Translations under genes and position numbers: made by a program | Shown: positions 17,377 through 26,956 of the stretch, one piece after another | Numbering within the stretch: the stretch's first letter is position 1 | Layout: each line of letters begins with the position of its first letter | Notes under the pieces: generated by a model | Seen by the model: the letters and a program-made list of their open reading frames with translations, nothing else | Told to the model about the DNA's origin: nothing | Databases searched by the model: none | Origin: Octadecabacter sp. SW4 | GTDB lineage: Bacteria > Pseudomonadota > Alphaproteobacteria > Rhodobacterales > Rhodobacteraceae | Reading direction: 5' to 3' | Assembly: GCF_008065155.1 (NCBI RefSeq) | Contig: NZ_CP042819.1 | Coordinates: forward strand, 1,488,001 to 1,552,000 | Length of the DNA stretch: 64,000 nt

Positions 17377-17934
17377 TTAGGGAATGATGCGTGTATATTT
17401 TGTGCCTTCAAGGGTCGCGCCAACGCGCAGCCCCGTCTGGGCAAAGATCACGGCAATCACCGGTGCAAGCGACGTTGTCGTTTCCGCGCGCAGGGATTCG
17501 CCTTGTTCCAGCAGGGCATATTCAAGATTGGCGCCTGCCGCCCAGCCGCTGGCCTGACGGAATTCCACCAGCGCGTTCTGGGTCATGAAGAACAACACAT
17601 GGCTGAACTGCTGCGCGCCGATCTGCAAACCGGCGCTCGCGGCGGCGGATGAATAGTAATCGACCGTGGTTTCCCCGATCCGCAGCGCGCCGCGCCCGTA
17701 TGACCCGCCAAGGCCAAAGCCCGCTTCGGTCACCAGCGGCATGACCAGCATCCCCGTCGATTTATTGGCCAGATCGCGGGTGCCGGGGTATTGCGCATAC
17801 ATGAAATTCAGGGTGGAGTTGACGCGCGCGTCGATCGTTTCCGCCCCGCGTCCGCCGATGCCATTGCCACATGCGGCCAAAGATGTGCCTGCAACGGCCC
17901 CCAAAGCAAAGTTGCGTCGTGTAAGATGTGTCAT
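17377..17934 (-). CDS. YSC84/SYLF-domain lipoprotein
   Basis: The 185-residue protein starts MTHLTRRNFALGAVAGTSLAAC. The twin Arg followed by a hydrophobic stretch and the LAAC lipobox suggest a Tat- or Sec-exported lipoprotein with Cys22 lipidated. The mature part carries the SYLF fold: GMLVMPLVTEAGFGLGGSYG, then GLQIGAQQFSHVLFFMTQNAL, and a glycine-rich C-terminal half. Bacterial members of this lipid-binding family have no settled function. It is transcribed alone, convergent with the second GcvT-family gene. Confidence 0.82.
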   Translation of the reverse strand: MTHLTRRNFALGAVAGTSLAACGNGIGGRGAETIDARVNSTLNFMYAQYPGTRDLANKSTGMLVMPLVTEAGFGLGGSYGRGALRIGETTVDYYSSAAASAGLQIGAQQFSHVLFFMTQNALVEFRQASGWAAGANLEYALLEQGESLRAETTTSLAPVIAVIFAQTGLRVGATLEGTKYTRIIP

Positions 17935-18030
17935 TGTGCTGCCTCGATATGTCGGCCTTTTTGGCCGTTATGGCGACACTATAGGCAGTAATCCGCGCCC
18001 TGTCAGCACCTAGATGCAGTTGCGCAGGTT

Positions 18031-19026
18031 TTAGCCCAAGAGGCGCGCGGCGGCAGGGGCGAAATAGGTCAGGATTCCGTCACATCCGGCGCGTTTGAAG
18101 GCCATCAGGCTTTCCAGCATCACCTTGTCGTGGTCCAGCCAGCCGTTCGCGGCCGCTGCCCGGATCATCGCGTATTCGCCGCTGACCTGATAGGCGAAAG
18201 TCGGCGCGCCAAAGGTGTCTTTCACGCGGCGACAGATATCGAGGTAAGGCATGCCGGGTTTGACCATCACCATATCCGCGCCCTCGGCCAGATCGCGCTG
18301 CACAAGGCGCAGGGCTTCGTCGGAATTGGCGGGGTCCATCTGATAGGTGTTCTTGTCACCTGTCAGTGCGCGCGACGCCCCGACCGCATCGCGAAACGGC
18401 CCGTAAAACGCGCTGGCGTATTTGGCGGCGTAGGACAGGATGGATACATTCTGGTGGCCGTCACCTTCCAAGGCGGTCCTGATCGCGCCGATCCGCCCAT
18501 CCATCATATCCGACGGCCCAAGGATATCGGCCCCCGCGTCCGCTTGGGCCAACGCCATTTTGACAAGCGCCGCAACCGTGCGGTCATTGACGATTTCGCC
18601 GTTTTCGACAAAGCCGTCGTGGCCGTTGATATTATAGGGGTCGAGCGCGATATCGGTCATCACGGCGATATCGGGGGCGGCGTCCTTGATCGCGCGGATC
18701 GCCTGATTGGTCAGATTGTCGGGCGACCAGGCCGCGGCGCAATCTTCGGTCCGGTTGGCGGCGTCCGTGTAGGGAAAGATGCAAATTGCGGGGATGCCCA
18801 GATCGTGGGCCTCGCGCGCGGCCTTTGCCACACGATCCACCGTGCGCCGCACCACCCCGGGCATTGAGGTCACGGCGTCTTCGGCGTCCTTGCCTGCCAT
18901 GACGAAAACCGGCCAGATGAAATCATCTGGGCTGAGTGCATTCTGGCGCACCAGCGCGCGCAGGGCGGGCGATTTGCGGGTCCGGCGCAGGCGCGCGGCG
19001 GGAAAGGGGGCAACGGTCGGTTTCAT
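18031..19026 (-). CDS. hemB: Delta-aminolevulinic acid dehydratase (porphobilinogen synthase)
   Basis: HemB condenses two 5-aminolevulinate molecules to porphobilinogen in haem and bacteriochlorophyll synthesis. The 331-residue length fits. The Schiff-base lysines are Lys202 (SYAAKYASAFYGPF) and Lys256 (MVKPGMPYLD). The metal loop reads MTDIALDPYNINGHDG (residues 123-138), with Asp in place of the cysteines of zinc enzymes, so this is the magnesium/potassium-type found in many alphaproteobacteria. It is a single gene with its own upstream gap. Confidence 0.96.
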   Translation of the reverse strand: MKPTVAPFPAARLRRTRKSPALRALVRQNALSPDDFIWPVFVMAGKDAEDAVTSMPGVVRRTVDRVAKAAREAHDLGIPAICIFPYTDAANRTEDCAAAWSPDNLTNQAIRAIKDAAPDIAVMTDIALDPYNINGHDGFVENGEIVNDRTVAALVKMALAQADAGADILGPSDMMDGRIGAIRTALEGDGHQNVSILSYAAKYASAFYGPFRDAVGASRALTGDKNTYQMDPANSDEALRLVQRDLAEGADMVMVKPGMPYLDICRRVKDTFGAPTFAYQVSGEYAMIRAAAANGWLDHDKVMLESLMAFKRAGCDGILTYFAPAAARLLG

Positions 19027-19146
19027 GGGCGGGCCTTTCTGGTCACACCCCTAGGCCTGCCACGGATTTTGTGTGCTCACAAGTCTGGGCATTGGCGGCC
19101 TGCGGCGTTAGTGTCCCGCAAAACCGATTTGGACAAGCAGCCCCCC

Positions 19147-19671
19147 GTGAACTGGACCCAAGTAATCTTTGAAGTGATCGACATGCGATCGTTCTCGAAC
19201 CTTTGGTTCTGGATCGGCCTTGCCGTGGTCTGGTCCTCGGCCAGCCATTGGGTGCTTGGGGTGCCTTTCGATTTGATCCAGCGCGCGAAAAAGCATGGCG
19301 GGCAGGCCGAGGCCGACCTTGAGGACATGGTGCGCATCAACGTCAACCGCCTGCTCTATATCGGGCGTGTGTCGGGGCTTTGGCTGCTGGGGTTTATCTG
19401 TTTTCTGCTCACGGCGCTGGGGCTGCTGGCCTTTGTCTATGATATCGAGTTTGCCCAGGCAGTGTTCCTGATCGCCTTTCCGATGACGCTGGTGGGAATG
19501 CTGTCGCTGTCCACGGCGCGGCTGATTGAGCAGCACGAACCCAAAGGCGATGAGCTGCATCGACGCCTGCATCGCCACCGGATCTGGACCCAGGTGATCG
19601 GCATGATCTCGATCTTTGTGACGGCGATGTTCGGCATGTATCAAAACCTTGCTGTCGGCCCCGGATTCTAG
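19147..19671 (+). CDS. Four-TM membrane protein of a Rhodobacterales-conserved family
   Basis: The protein of about 174 residues has four hydrophobic segments (LWFWIGLAVVWSSASHWVLG, a long one near residue 75, AVFLIAFPMTLVGML, and VIGMISIFVTAMFGMY). Starting at the GTG at 19147 gives VNWTQVIFEVIDMRSFSNLW, resembling the N-terminus of a family I recall under the loose label 'component of SufBCD complex'; no suf genes are here, so that name is unsupported. An ATG at 19183 is an alternative start. It ends 11 nt before mfd and is probably cotranscribed with it. Confidence 0.6.
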   Translation: MNWTQVIFEVIDMRSFSNLWFWIGLAVVWSSASHWVLGVPFDLIQRAKKHGGQAEADLEDMVRINVNRLLYIGRVSGLWLLGFICFLLTALGLLAFVYDIEFAQAVFLIAFPMTLVGMLSLSTARLIEQHEPKGDELHRRLHRHRIWTQVIGMISIFVTAMFGMYQNLAVGPGF

Positions 19672-19682
19672 GCGTTACCCCC

Positions 19683-22600
19683 TTGGCCAAACCTGCACAT
19701 ATCACCGTATCGGGTGCGCCCGAAGGCTTTGATGCCCGGCTTGTCGTGCAGGAAATGCAGGCCAGTGGCGCGCCGGTAATGCATATCGCGCGCGACGACA
19801 AACGCCTTGCGGCGATGCAGGCCGCGCTGCGGTTTTTTGCGCCCACCGTGCCGGTGATCACCTTTCCGGGGTGGGATTGTCTGCCCTATGACCGTGTGTC
19901 GCCCAACGCCGATGTGGCGGCGGCGCGCATGGCCACACTGGCGGGGCTGGTGCAGGGGATGCCGGCACAGTTCATCCTGCTGACGACCCTGAACGCCGCC
20001 ACCCAGAAAGTGCCGGCCCGCGAGGTGTTGCGCGAGGCGGCGTTTCGCGCCGCGGTGGGCGATCGGATCGACGAGGCCGCGCTGAAATCCTTTCTGGTGC
20101 GCATGGGGTTCACCCAAAGTCCGACCGTGCTTGAGGCTGGCGATTACGCCGTGCGCGGCGGCATTATCGACGTCTATCCGCCCGGACAATCGGGTCCGGT
20201 GCGTCTTGATCTGTTTGGTGATGTTCTGGACGGGGCGCGCCGGTTTGATCCCGCGACGCAGCGCACCACAGAAAAGCTGGACCGGGTGGAACTGGCACCA
20301 GTGTCCGAGATCATTCTCGACGAGGCGGCGATCACGCGCTTTCGGCAGAATTACCGCATCGCCTTTGGTGCGGCTGGCTCGGATGATCCGCTATACGAGG
20401 CGGTGAGTGCGGGGCGCAAACACGCGGGCGAAGAACACTGGCTGGGGTTTTTTCATGATCATCTGGAAACCCTGTTTGACTATCTGCCCGACGCCACCAT
20501 CACGCTTGATGATCAGTTTGGCGCACAGCGCAAGGCCCGCTGGGATGCGATTGCCGACCAATATGACGCGCGCCGCGAGGCGATGCAGCAAAAGTCGCAT
20601 ATGGACACGGTTTACAAACCCGCGCCCCCGGACACCCTGTATCTGGATGATACGGCCTGGGAAGCGGCCGTTGGTGCGCGCCGTGTCCTGAACTTCAACC
20701 AGTTGCCGCAAGCGACGGGCATGGGGGTGACGGATGCAGGCGGGCGGATCGGGCGCAATTTCGCACCTGAACGCCAGCAGGAAAATATCAGCCTTTTTGG
20801 GGCATTGGCGGCGCATATTAAAGCAAAGCTTGAAGATGGACCGGTGGTGATCGCCAGCTATTCCGAGGGTGCGCGCGAACGCCTCATGGGGCTGATCGAG
20901 GACGAAGGCATCGCCGAGGCGATCCCCGTCACCGATATGTCACGTGTGGGCAAACGCGGCGTGCACTTGGCCGTCTGGGCGCTGGAACACGGGTTTGAAG
21001 GCCCGCTCGCCGCGCCTTACGCCGCGGCAGGCGACAAGACATCCCTGACGGTGATTTCGGAAACTGACGTGCTGGGCGACCGGTTGATCCGCCAAACCAG
21101 ACGCAAGAAACGCGCCGATAACTTCCTGACCGAAACCCAAAGTCTGACACCGGGCGATCTGGTGGTGCATGTGGATCACGGGGTCGGCCGGTTTGTCGGG
21201 CTCGAGGTGATCACGGCCGCGGGTGCCGCCCATGAATGTCTGCTGCTGGAATACGCGGAACAGACGAAACTTTACCTGCCCGTTGAAAACATTGAACTTC
21301 TTAGCAAATTCGGCCACGAGGTCGGGTTGCTCGACAAGCTGGGCGGCGGTGCCTGGCAGGCCAAAAAGGCCAAACTGAAAGAGCGTATCCGCCAGATGGC
21401 CGAGCGGTTGATCCGTGTTGCCGCCGAACGCGCCCTGCGCACCGCACCGGTTTTTGATCCGCCCGAGGGCATGTGGGACCAGTTCCTTGCGCGCTTTCCT
21501 TATGCGGAAACCGAAGACCAGCTGCAGGCGATCGAGGATGTGCTGACCGATCTGTCCTCGGGGCGGCCAATGGACCGGCTGGTTTGCGGCGATGTGGGTT
21601 TTGGCAAGACCGAGGTGGCGATCCGCGCCGCCTTTGTGGCGGCCATGTCGGGTGTGCAGGTGGCGATCATCGCGCCAACCACGCTGCTGGCGCGGCAACA
21701 CTACAAGGGGTTTGCGGAACGTTTCCGGGGTTTTCCAATCAATGTCAGGCCCTTATCGCGCTTTGTTTCAGCAAGGGATGCCAATCTGACCCGCGAAGGG
21801 CTGGCGCGCGGGACCGTGGATATCGTCATCGGCACCCATGCCTTGCTGGCAAAATCCATCCGGTTCAAGACCCTTGGGCTGATGGTGATCGACGAGGAAC
21901 AGCACTTTGGCGTGCAACACAAGGAACGCTTGAAGCAGATGCGCACGGATGTGCATGTCCTGACATTAACTGCGACGCCTATCCCGCGGACTTTGCAGCT
22001 AAGTTTGTCCGGTGTGCGCGACCTGAGCATCATCGGCACGCCGCCCATCGACCGTCTGGCGATCCGCACCTATGTCAGCGAATTTGACACGATCACGATC
22101 CGCGAGGCGCTGTTGCGTGAACATTATCGCGGTGGGCAGTCATTCTTTGTTGTGCCGCGTATTGCCGACCTGCCGGAAATCGAAACCTTCCTGCGAGATC
22201 AGGTGCCCGAGGTGACCTTTGTCACGGCCACGGGGCAGATGGCGGCGGGTGAGCTCGATGACCGGATGAACGCCTTTTATGATGGCAAATACGATGTGTT
22301 GCTGGCCACGACCATTGTCGAAAGCGGGCTCGATATTCCGACGGCCAACACGATGATCGTGCATCGCGCTGATATGTTCGGGCTGGCGCAGCTTTACCAG
22401 ATTCGCGGGCGGGTGGGGCGCTCCAAGACCCGCGCCTATGCCTATCTGACCACCAAGCCACGCACCAAGCTGACTGCCACCGCCGAAAAGCGCCTGCGGG
22501 TTCTCGGTTCGCTAGACAGTCTTGGGGCAGGGTTCACGCTGGCCAGTCAGGATCTGGATATTCGCGGCGCGGGCAACCTTTTGGGCGAAGAACAGTCGGG

Positions 22601-23177
22601 CCAGATGAACGAGGTTGGCTACGAGCTTTATCAGCAGATGCTGGAAGAACAGATTTCCAGGATACGGTCCGGCGAGGCTGAGGGCCTGCAAGACGATGGT
22701 GAATGGTCGCCGCAGATCAATCTGGGCGTGCCCGTATTGATTCCCGAAGACTATGTGCCCGATCTCGACGTGCGCCTTGGCCTTTATCGTCGCCTGTCGG
22801 ACCTGACCACCAAAGTCGAACTTGAGGGCTTTGCCGCGGAACTGATCGACCGGTTCGGAACGCTCCCGCGCGAGGTCAACACGCTGATGCTGGTCGTGCG
22901 CATCAAGGCGATGTGCAAAAAGGCGGGGATTGCCAAACTGGACGGTGGGCCAAAGGGCGCGACGATCCAGTTTCACAACGACAAGTTCGTCTCTCCCAAG
23001 GGGCTGGTCGACTTTATCGAAGACCAGCGCGGGCTGGCCAAGGTGCGCGACAACAAGATCGTGATCCGGCGCGACTGGACCAAGGAACGCGACAAGATTC
23101 AGGGTGCCTTTGGCATTGCCCGTGATCTGGCTGCCAAGGTGAAAGAGGCGGAAAAGGCGAAGGCGAGCAAGACTTAA
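19683..23177 (+). CDS. mfd: Transcription-repair coupling factor Mfd
   Basis: Mfd displaces RNA polymerase stalled at DNA lesions and recruits UvrA. The 1164-residue protein has an N-terminal UvrB-like module, a CarD/RID polymerase-interaction domain (from about residue 487, GDLVVHVDHGVGRFVGLE), a RecG-like helicase core with Walker A GDVGFGKTE (about 640) and DEEQHFG box (about 736), and a C-terminal TRCF domain. The N-terminal family motif ITVSGAPEGFDARL begins only six codons in, so the TTG at 19683 is the most likely start, an uncommon initiator. Its stop overlaps the convergent MFS gene by 4 nt. Confidence 0.96.
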   Translation: MAKPAHITVSGAPEGFDARLVVQEMQASGAPVMHIARDDKRLAAMQAALRFFAPTVPVITFPGWDCLPYDRVSPNADVAAARMATLAGLVQGMPAQFILLTTLNAATQKVPAREVLREAAFRAAVGDRIDEAALKSFLVRMGFTQSPTVLEAGDYAVRGGIIDVYPPGQSGPVRLDLFGDVLDGARRFDPATQRTTEKLDRVELAPVSEIILDEAAITRFRQNYRIAFGAAGSDDPLYEAVSAGRKHAGEEHWLGFFHDHLETLFDYLPDATITLDDQFGAQRKARWDAIADQYDARREAMQQKSHMDTVYKPAPPDTLYLDDTAWEAAVGARRVLNFNQLPQATGMGVTDAGGRIGRNFAPERQQENISLFGALAAHIKAKLEDGPVVIASYSEGARERLMGLIEDEGIAEAIPVTDMSRVGKRGVHLAVWALEHGFEGPLAAPYAAAGDKTSLTVISETDVLGDRLIRQTRRKKRADNFLTETQSLTPGDLVVHVDHGVGRFVGLEVITAAGAAHECLLLEYAEQTKLYLPVENIELLSKFGHEVGLLDKLGGGAWQAKKAKLKERIRQMAERLIRVAAERALRTAPVFDPPEGMWDQFLARFPYAETEDQLQAIEDVLTDLSSGRPMDRLVCGDVGFGKTEVAIRAAFVAAMSGVQVAIIAPTTLLARQHYKGFAERFRGFPINVRPLSRFVSARDANLTREGLARGTVDIVIGTHALLAKSIRFKTLGLMVIDEEQHFGVQHKERLKQMRTDVHVLTLTATPIPRTLQLSLSGVRDLSIIGTPPIDRLAIRTYVSEFDTITIREALLREHYRGGQSFFVVPRIADLPEIETFLRDQVPEVTFVTATGQMAAGELDDRMNAFYDGKYDVLLATTIVESGLDIPTANTMIVHRADMFGLAQLYQIRGRVGRSKTRAYAYLTTKPRTKLTATAEKRLRVLGSLDSLGAGFTLASQDLDIRGAGNLLGEEQSGQMNEVGYELYQQMLEEQISRIRSGEAEGLQDDGEWSPQINLGVPVLIPEDYVPDLDVRLGLYRRLSDLTTKVELEGFAAELIDRFGTLPREVNTLMLVVRIKAMCKKAGIAKLDGGPKGATIQFHNDKFVSPKGLVDFIEDQRGLAKVRDNKIVIRRDWTKERDKIQGAFGIARDLAAKVKEAEKAKASKT

Positions 23178-24382
23178 CCGTCGCTGTCGCGCCGGATCAT
23201 CGTGGTCAGCCAGAATGCCAATGCAGCGCAGATCAGGATACCCAGCGCGAGCGGCAGGGGCGTGCCGTTGAAGGCAAGTCCGATCGGCGCGGCAATCATC
23301 ACCGCCCCAATCGTCGAAAACGCCGCGATCAGTGACGCGGCCATCCCCGCGATATGGCCCATCGGTTCCATGCCGAGCGCATTCAGGTTGCCCGCCGTCA
23401 TCCCGACCTGAAAGAAGACCGACACGTTCCATGCCGCGAAGATCAACAGTTCCACGCGGGGCGACAGCGGTGCAAACATCGCGACGATCATCAGCGCCGA
23501 GGCCCCGACCTGCACCAAGAACATCGTCTTGATGATCGGGCGCATCCCCAGACGCCCGACGATACGCGCATTCAGCAGGCTGGCCGAGGAGGCCAGAATG
23601 GCAATCCCGCCGAACCAGACGTGGAAGTAATCGCCCTGTCCATAGGTCACGTCAAAGATCTGCTGGGTCGAGGATATCAACGCAAACAACATGCCCATTG
23701 CCAGCGTCTGCACAATGATCGACAGCCGCGTTGTGGGGTGGCCCAGCACCTCGCGGGTCGCGGACCACAGGCTGGTGAAATCCAGCGGGCGGCGGCGCGC
23801 GGGGGTGAGCGTCTCGGGTTGGCGCAGGGCCAGCCAGACCACGGTGGTGCCGGAAAAGACCACAAAGGCCAGGAACACCGCCTGCCAGCCTGCAAGGGTG
23901 ATGATGATCATCCCGATACTTGGCGCAAGTGCCGGCACCAGCGCAAAGATCAGCATCACGAAGGACATGATCCGCGCCATATCGCGGCCCGAATAGATAT
24001 CGCGCACCAGGGCAACCGCAACGACCCGTGGCCCCGCAGCGCCCAGCCCCATCAAAAGGCGTGCCGCCAGCATCGTTTCCAGCGTTGGCGCCGCCCAGGC
24101 GATCAGCGCCGCCGCGCAGTAGATCACCGCGCCCGCGATCATTACCGGCTTGCGCCCGAACCGGTCAGACAGCGGGCCGGTCACGAATGTGCCCAGTCCC
24201 ATGCCCAGCACAAAGCTGGTGACGATCAGCTGCGCGCGGTTGGGGGCACCCGGTGACAGCTCGGACGCGATGGCGGGCAGGGCCGGCAACATCGCATCGA
24301 TCGAAAAGGCGACCGTGGCCATGATCATGGCGATCAGGGCGACAAATTCCAGCTGCGACAGGCGGGCGGTCGGGGCTGTCAT
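23174..24382 (-). CDS. Bcr/CflA-type MFS drug exporter
   Basis: The 402-residue protein has about 12 transmembrane segments and the MFS loop motif GPLSDRFGRKPVM after TM2. The N-terminal DAMLPALPAIASEL is typical of the Bcr/CflA (DHA1) branch, which includes bicyclomycin and chloramphenicol exporters. The substrate cannot be read from sequence. It is the last gene of a minus-strand operon; its ATG overlaps the TGA of the preceding hydrolase-like gene by 4 nt. Confidence 0.87.
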   Translation of the reverse strand: MTAPTARLSQLEFVALIAMIMATVAFSIDAMLPALPAIASELSPGAPNRAQLIVTSFVLGMGLGTFVTGPLSDRFGRKPVMIAGAVIYCAAALIAWAAPTLETMLAARLLMGLGAAGPRVVAVALVRDIYSGRDMARIMSFVMLIFALVPALAPSIGMIIITLAGWQAVFLAFVVFSGTTVVWLALRQPETLTPARRRPLDFTSLWSATREVLGHPTTRLSIIVQTLAMGMLFALISSTQQIFDVTYGQGDYFHVWFGGIAILASSASLLNARIVGRLGMRPIIKTMFLVQVGASALMIVAMFAPLSPRVELLIFAAWNVSVFFQVGMTAGNLNALGMEPMGHIAGMAASLIAAFSTIGAVMIAAPIGLAFNGTPLPLALGILICAALAFWLTTMIRRDSDG

Positions 24383-24843
24383 GGGCGTCTGCGATACAGG
24401 AATATGGCCAGCGCCCAGACCACAAGCTCAAGGGCGAAAACCCAGTGCAGGACAAAGTTCAGCACCCAGTTGTCCCAGCGCGCCGGGATTGTCACCAGAT
24501 GGGTGAACCGGTCGGACCAGGGCCATTGCCACATGATGTCACCGGAAATGGTATCAAGGCTGACATGCAGGATCAGCGCGGCGAAAAACGCCGCCGCCGC
24601 CAGCAGATAGCGCCGCGCCAACAGCGCGACCAGCGGCAGGGAAATCCCCGCCACCATCGCCCAGAACGCCGGAACATGCACCCAGTAGCGGTGGTGATGA
24701 ACCGCGCGGTCATCAACCAGATAGAACCAGATCAAGTCGAAATCGGGCAGCACGCCGCCGATCAGCGCCGCAGGCAGAACCAGTGGCGCGGCAGGCCAAA
24801 GCCGCCCGAGCACATAGCCCGATGGCAGGTGTGCGGTGATCAT
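24379..24843 (-). CDS. YdjM-like membrane-bound metal-dependent hydrolase family protein
   Basis: The 154-residue membrane protein has PAALIGGVLPDFDLIWFYL, then HHHRYWVHVPAFW and LILHVSLDT. Asp and His residues at the membrane edge in this order are typical of the YdjM/DUF457-type family annotated as membrane-bound metal-dependent hydrolases. No enzymatic activity is established for most members. The start at 24843 gives a 4-nt ATGA overlap with the upstream DsbA-like gene, supporting translational coupling. Confidence 0.75.
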   Translation of the reverse strand: MITAHLPSGYVLGRLWPAAPLVLPAALIGGVLPDFDLIWFYLVDDRAVHHHRYWVHVPAFWAMVAGISLPLVALLARRYLLAAAAFFAALILHVSLDTISGDIMWQWPWSDRFTHLVTIPARWDNWVLNFVLHWVFALELVVWALAIFLYRRRP

Positions 24844-25481
24844 TGATCGGCGATTTGCGTCATGATCTCGGCGATCACGCTGTCCCATGTTTCGGTTGGT
24901 TGTGCGCCGGGCACCGCATGTTGCTGCGCGACGATAAAGGTCGGCACCGATTGCACGCCCATCTTGCGGCTGTGCTGGTCGCGGGCGCGAATGTCGTCCA
25001 TGTCGGCGTCGCTGGCCAGCAGTTTGGCCACCAGCGCGGCGTCCATGCCCGCACTGTCGGCGATATCGGCCAGCACTTCGGGGTCGCCGATGTCGCGCCC
25101 TTCGACAAAATAGGCCTCGAACAGTTTGTGCACGACGAACAGCTGATGCCCCTCGATGCCGGCCCAATGGATCAACCGGTGGGCGTTGAGCGTATTGGGT
25201 GTGGTCTTGATCGCGTCGAGATTGATCGCCAGTCCCGCCGCCTCGGCCCGTTCCACAACCGGGGCATAGGCCTTGATCGCGCCCTCCTTGCCGCCGAACT
25301 TGGTTTCAAGGTATTCGCGCCGGTCCATCCCTTCGGCGGGCATATCGGGGTTCAACTGAAAGGGGTGGTATTCGATGGTGAACGGGTGGTCAGGCACCTT
25401 GAGAAGGGCCGCGTCCAAAGCGGTCTTGCCGATATAGCACCAGGGGCAGATCGGGTCCGAGATGATATCAAGTTTGACCAT
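24840..25481 (-). CDS. DsbA-family (FrnE-like) thiol oxidoreductase
   Basis: The 213-residue protein starts MVKLDIISDPICPWCYIGK, with a thioredoxin-fold CPWC active site at Cys12-Cys15, and ends with SVPTFIVAQQHAVPGAQ, carrying the cis-Pro loop. There is no signal peptide, so it is cytosolic like FrnE, not a periplasmic DsbA. Related proteins include 2-hydroxychromene-2-carboxylate isomerases, but those lack the CxxC. The longer open frame is rejected because it would begin inside the upstream ligase gene; the chosen start still overlaps that gene by 14 nt. Confidence 0.87.
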   Translation of the reverse strand: MVKLDIISDPICPWCYIGKTALDAALLKVPDHPFTIEYHPFQLNPDMPAEGMDRREYLETKFGGKEGAIKAYAPVVERAEAAGLAINLDAIKTTPNTLNAHRLIHWAGIEGHQLFVVHKLFEAYFVEGRDIGDPEVLADIADSAGMDAALVAKLLASDADMDDIRARDQHSRKMGVQSVPTFIVAQQHAVPGAQPTETWDSVIAEIMTQIADQ

Positions 25482-26940
25482 GTGCGGCCTCCCAGTTCTG
25501 GCGCAACACAGGGCGCAGCAGTTTGTTGTTGGCGCCCCGTGGCAGGGCTTTGACGCGCACAAACAAACGGGGTGTCTTGTAGCGGGCCAGTCTGGTGGCA
25601 GCATAGGCGGCCAATGCGTCATCCTCTATCACATCGGCGCTTAGATAAAAGGCCGCAATAACGGTCGTGTCGGCTTTGATGCGCACCTCGGTCACGGCAA
25701 TGTCGTCGATCGCGGGGTGGGGGCGCAGGGCATCCTCGACCTCGATCGGCGAGACGCGGAACCCGCCCGCGTTCAGCATGTCATCGCTGCGCCCTTCATA
25801 GATGATCGCGCCGCCGGGATCAAAACGCCCCAGATCGCCGGTCAGAAACCAGTCGCCGCTGAATTTGGCGGCTGTCTCCTCGGCGTGGTTCACATAGCCA
25901 AGCATCAGGCCCGGATCGTCGCGGTGCACAGCAATGACGCCGGCATCGGCGGGGGCACCATTGGCAATCAAGGCCACGCGCCGCCCGTCCTGCGGATATC
26001 CCAGCGTGCCGTCGGGTGCAGGACGTGCGGGGCTGCCCGACAGGAAGGTGGAACATTCCGACATGCCAAAGGCCTCGTGGATTTCGGTGCCGGTGGCGGC
26101 ACGCCACTGGGCGCGGATTGTTGCAGGCAGTTTTTCACCAGCGGACAACCCGTGGCGCAGGGCGGGCAGCGGGGCGATTTTCGACTTTAGTAGTTGTCGG
26201 TAGACCCCTGGTGCAGCCGCGAAAATCGTGGCGCGGTGGCGTTTCATGAGCGCAGGCATGTCGGTTGTGGCGGGTGCGGCAATCAGGGCCGTGGCCCCGA
26301 TGGCCCAAGGATCAAGCAGGCCCGTTCCCAGCGTATAGGTCCAGTTGAACGCGCCCGCATGCAAAAGGCGGTCATCTGGCCGCAGCCCCTCCCAGCCGTC
26401 CCACATCATCTGGCGCGCAAGGATCGCGCGGTGGGCGTGCAGCACGGCGCGCGGTTTGCCCGCGGTGCCCGAGGTAAAGATGATATAGGCGGGGCGGTTT
26501 GGATCGCCCATCACCGGCGCGGCGGCAGGCAGGGTGTGAAAATCCGCCACCATCGCAAGATCAATCACCGGAATGTTGCCATCGGGCAGGGCCACGTCGG
26601 GGGCGGCGACGATCAGCTTTGGATCAAGATCGGCGCAGATCGCGGTGATTTCACGCGCCGTCAACTGCGCTGATGTGACCACGGGGATCAGCCCCGCCAT
26701 GATGCAAGCCAGATAGACGATCGGAAATTCCGGCGTATTGCCAAGCCGCATCAGGACCTGATCACCGGGGCGCAGGCCACGGCTGATCAGCCCCGTGGCC
26801 GTACCGGCCACAGCCGCATGCAGGTCGCCGTACCGCAGATCATCGCAGCCATGCGGCCCCAGCACCGACAGCGCGACCTTGTCGGGCTGGGTGCTGGCGT
26901 GGCGCAGCACGTAGGCGGCCATGTTGAAGCGGGGCGACAT
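25468..26940 (-). CDS. Acyl-CoA synthetase (ANL superfamily, benzoate-CoA ligase-like)
   Basis: The 490-residue enzyme would activate a carboxylic acid to its CoA thioester through an acyl-AMP intermediate. It has the AMP-binding P-loop YIIFTSGTAGKPRAV (near residue 150), the LTGDLGRFD motif and the hinge GGFRVSPIEVEDAL, plus a C-terminal Lys region (LPRGANNKLLRP). The overall layout resembles benzoate- or aminobenzoate-CoA ligases, but no aromatic degradation genes adjoin it. The ATG at 26940 is chosen since it sits 16 nt after the stop of the upstream binding-protein gene. Confidence 0.87.
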   Translation of the reverse strand: MSPRFNMAAYVLRHASTQPDKVALSVLGPHGCDDLRYGDLHAAVAGTATGLISRGLRPGDQVLMRLGNTPEFPIVYLACIMAGLIPVVTSAQLTAREITAICADLDPKLIVAAPDVALPDGNIPVIDLAMVADFHTLPAAAPVMGDPNRPAYIIFTSGTAGKPRAVLHAHRAILARQMMWDGWEGLRPDDRLLHAGAFNWTYTLGTGLLDPWAIGATALIAAPATTDMPALMKRHRATIFAAAPGVYRQLLKSKIAPLPALRHGLSAGEKLPATIRAQWRAATGTEIHEAFGMSECSTFLSGSPARPAPDGTLGYPQDGRRVALIANGAPADAGVIAVHRDDPGLMLGYVNHAEETAAKFSGDWFLTGDLGRFDPGGAIIYEGRSDDMLNAGGFRVSPIEVEDALRPHPAIDDIAVTEVRIKADTTVIAAFYLSADVIEDDALAAYAATRLARYKTPRLFVRVKALPRGANNKLLRPVLRQNWEAAHGQT

Positions 26941-26956
26941 GCCCCGGCGCGATGCC

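Noticed and set aside
25482..25622. N-terminal extension of the DsbA-like protein
   Set aside because: It would lie inside the upstream ligase gene; the CPWC motif then would not be near the N-terminus as in relatives.
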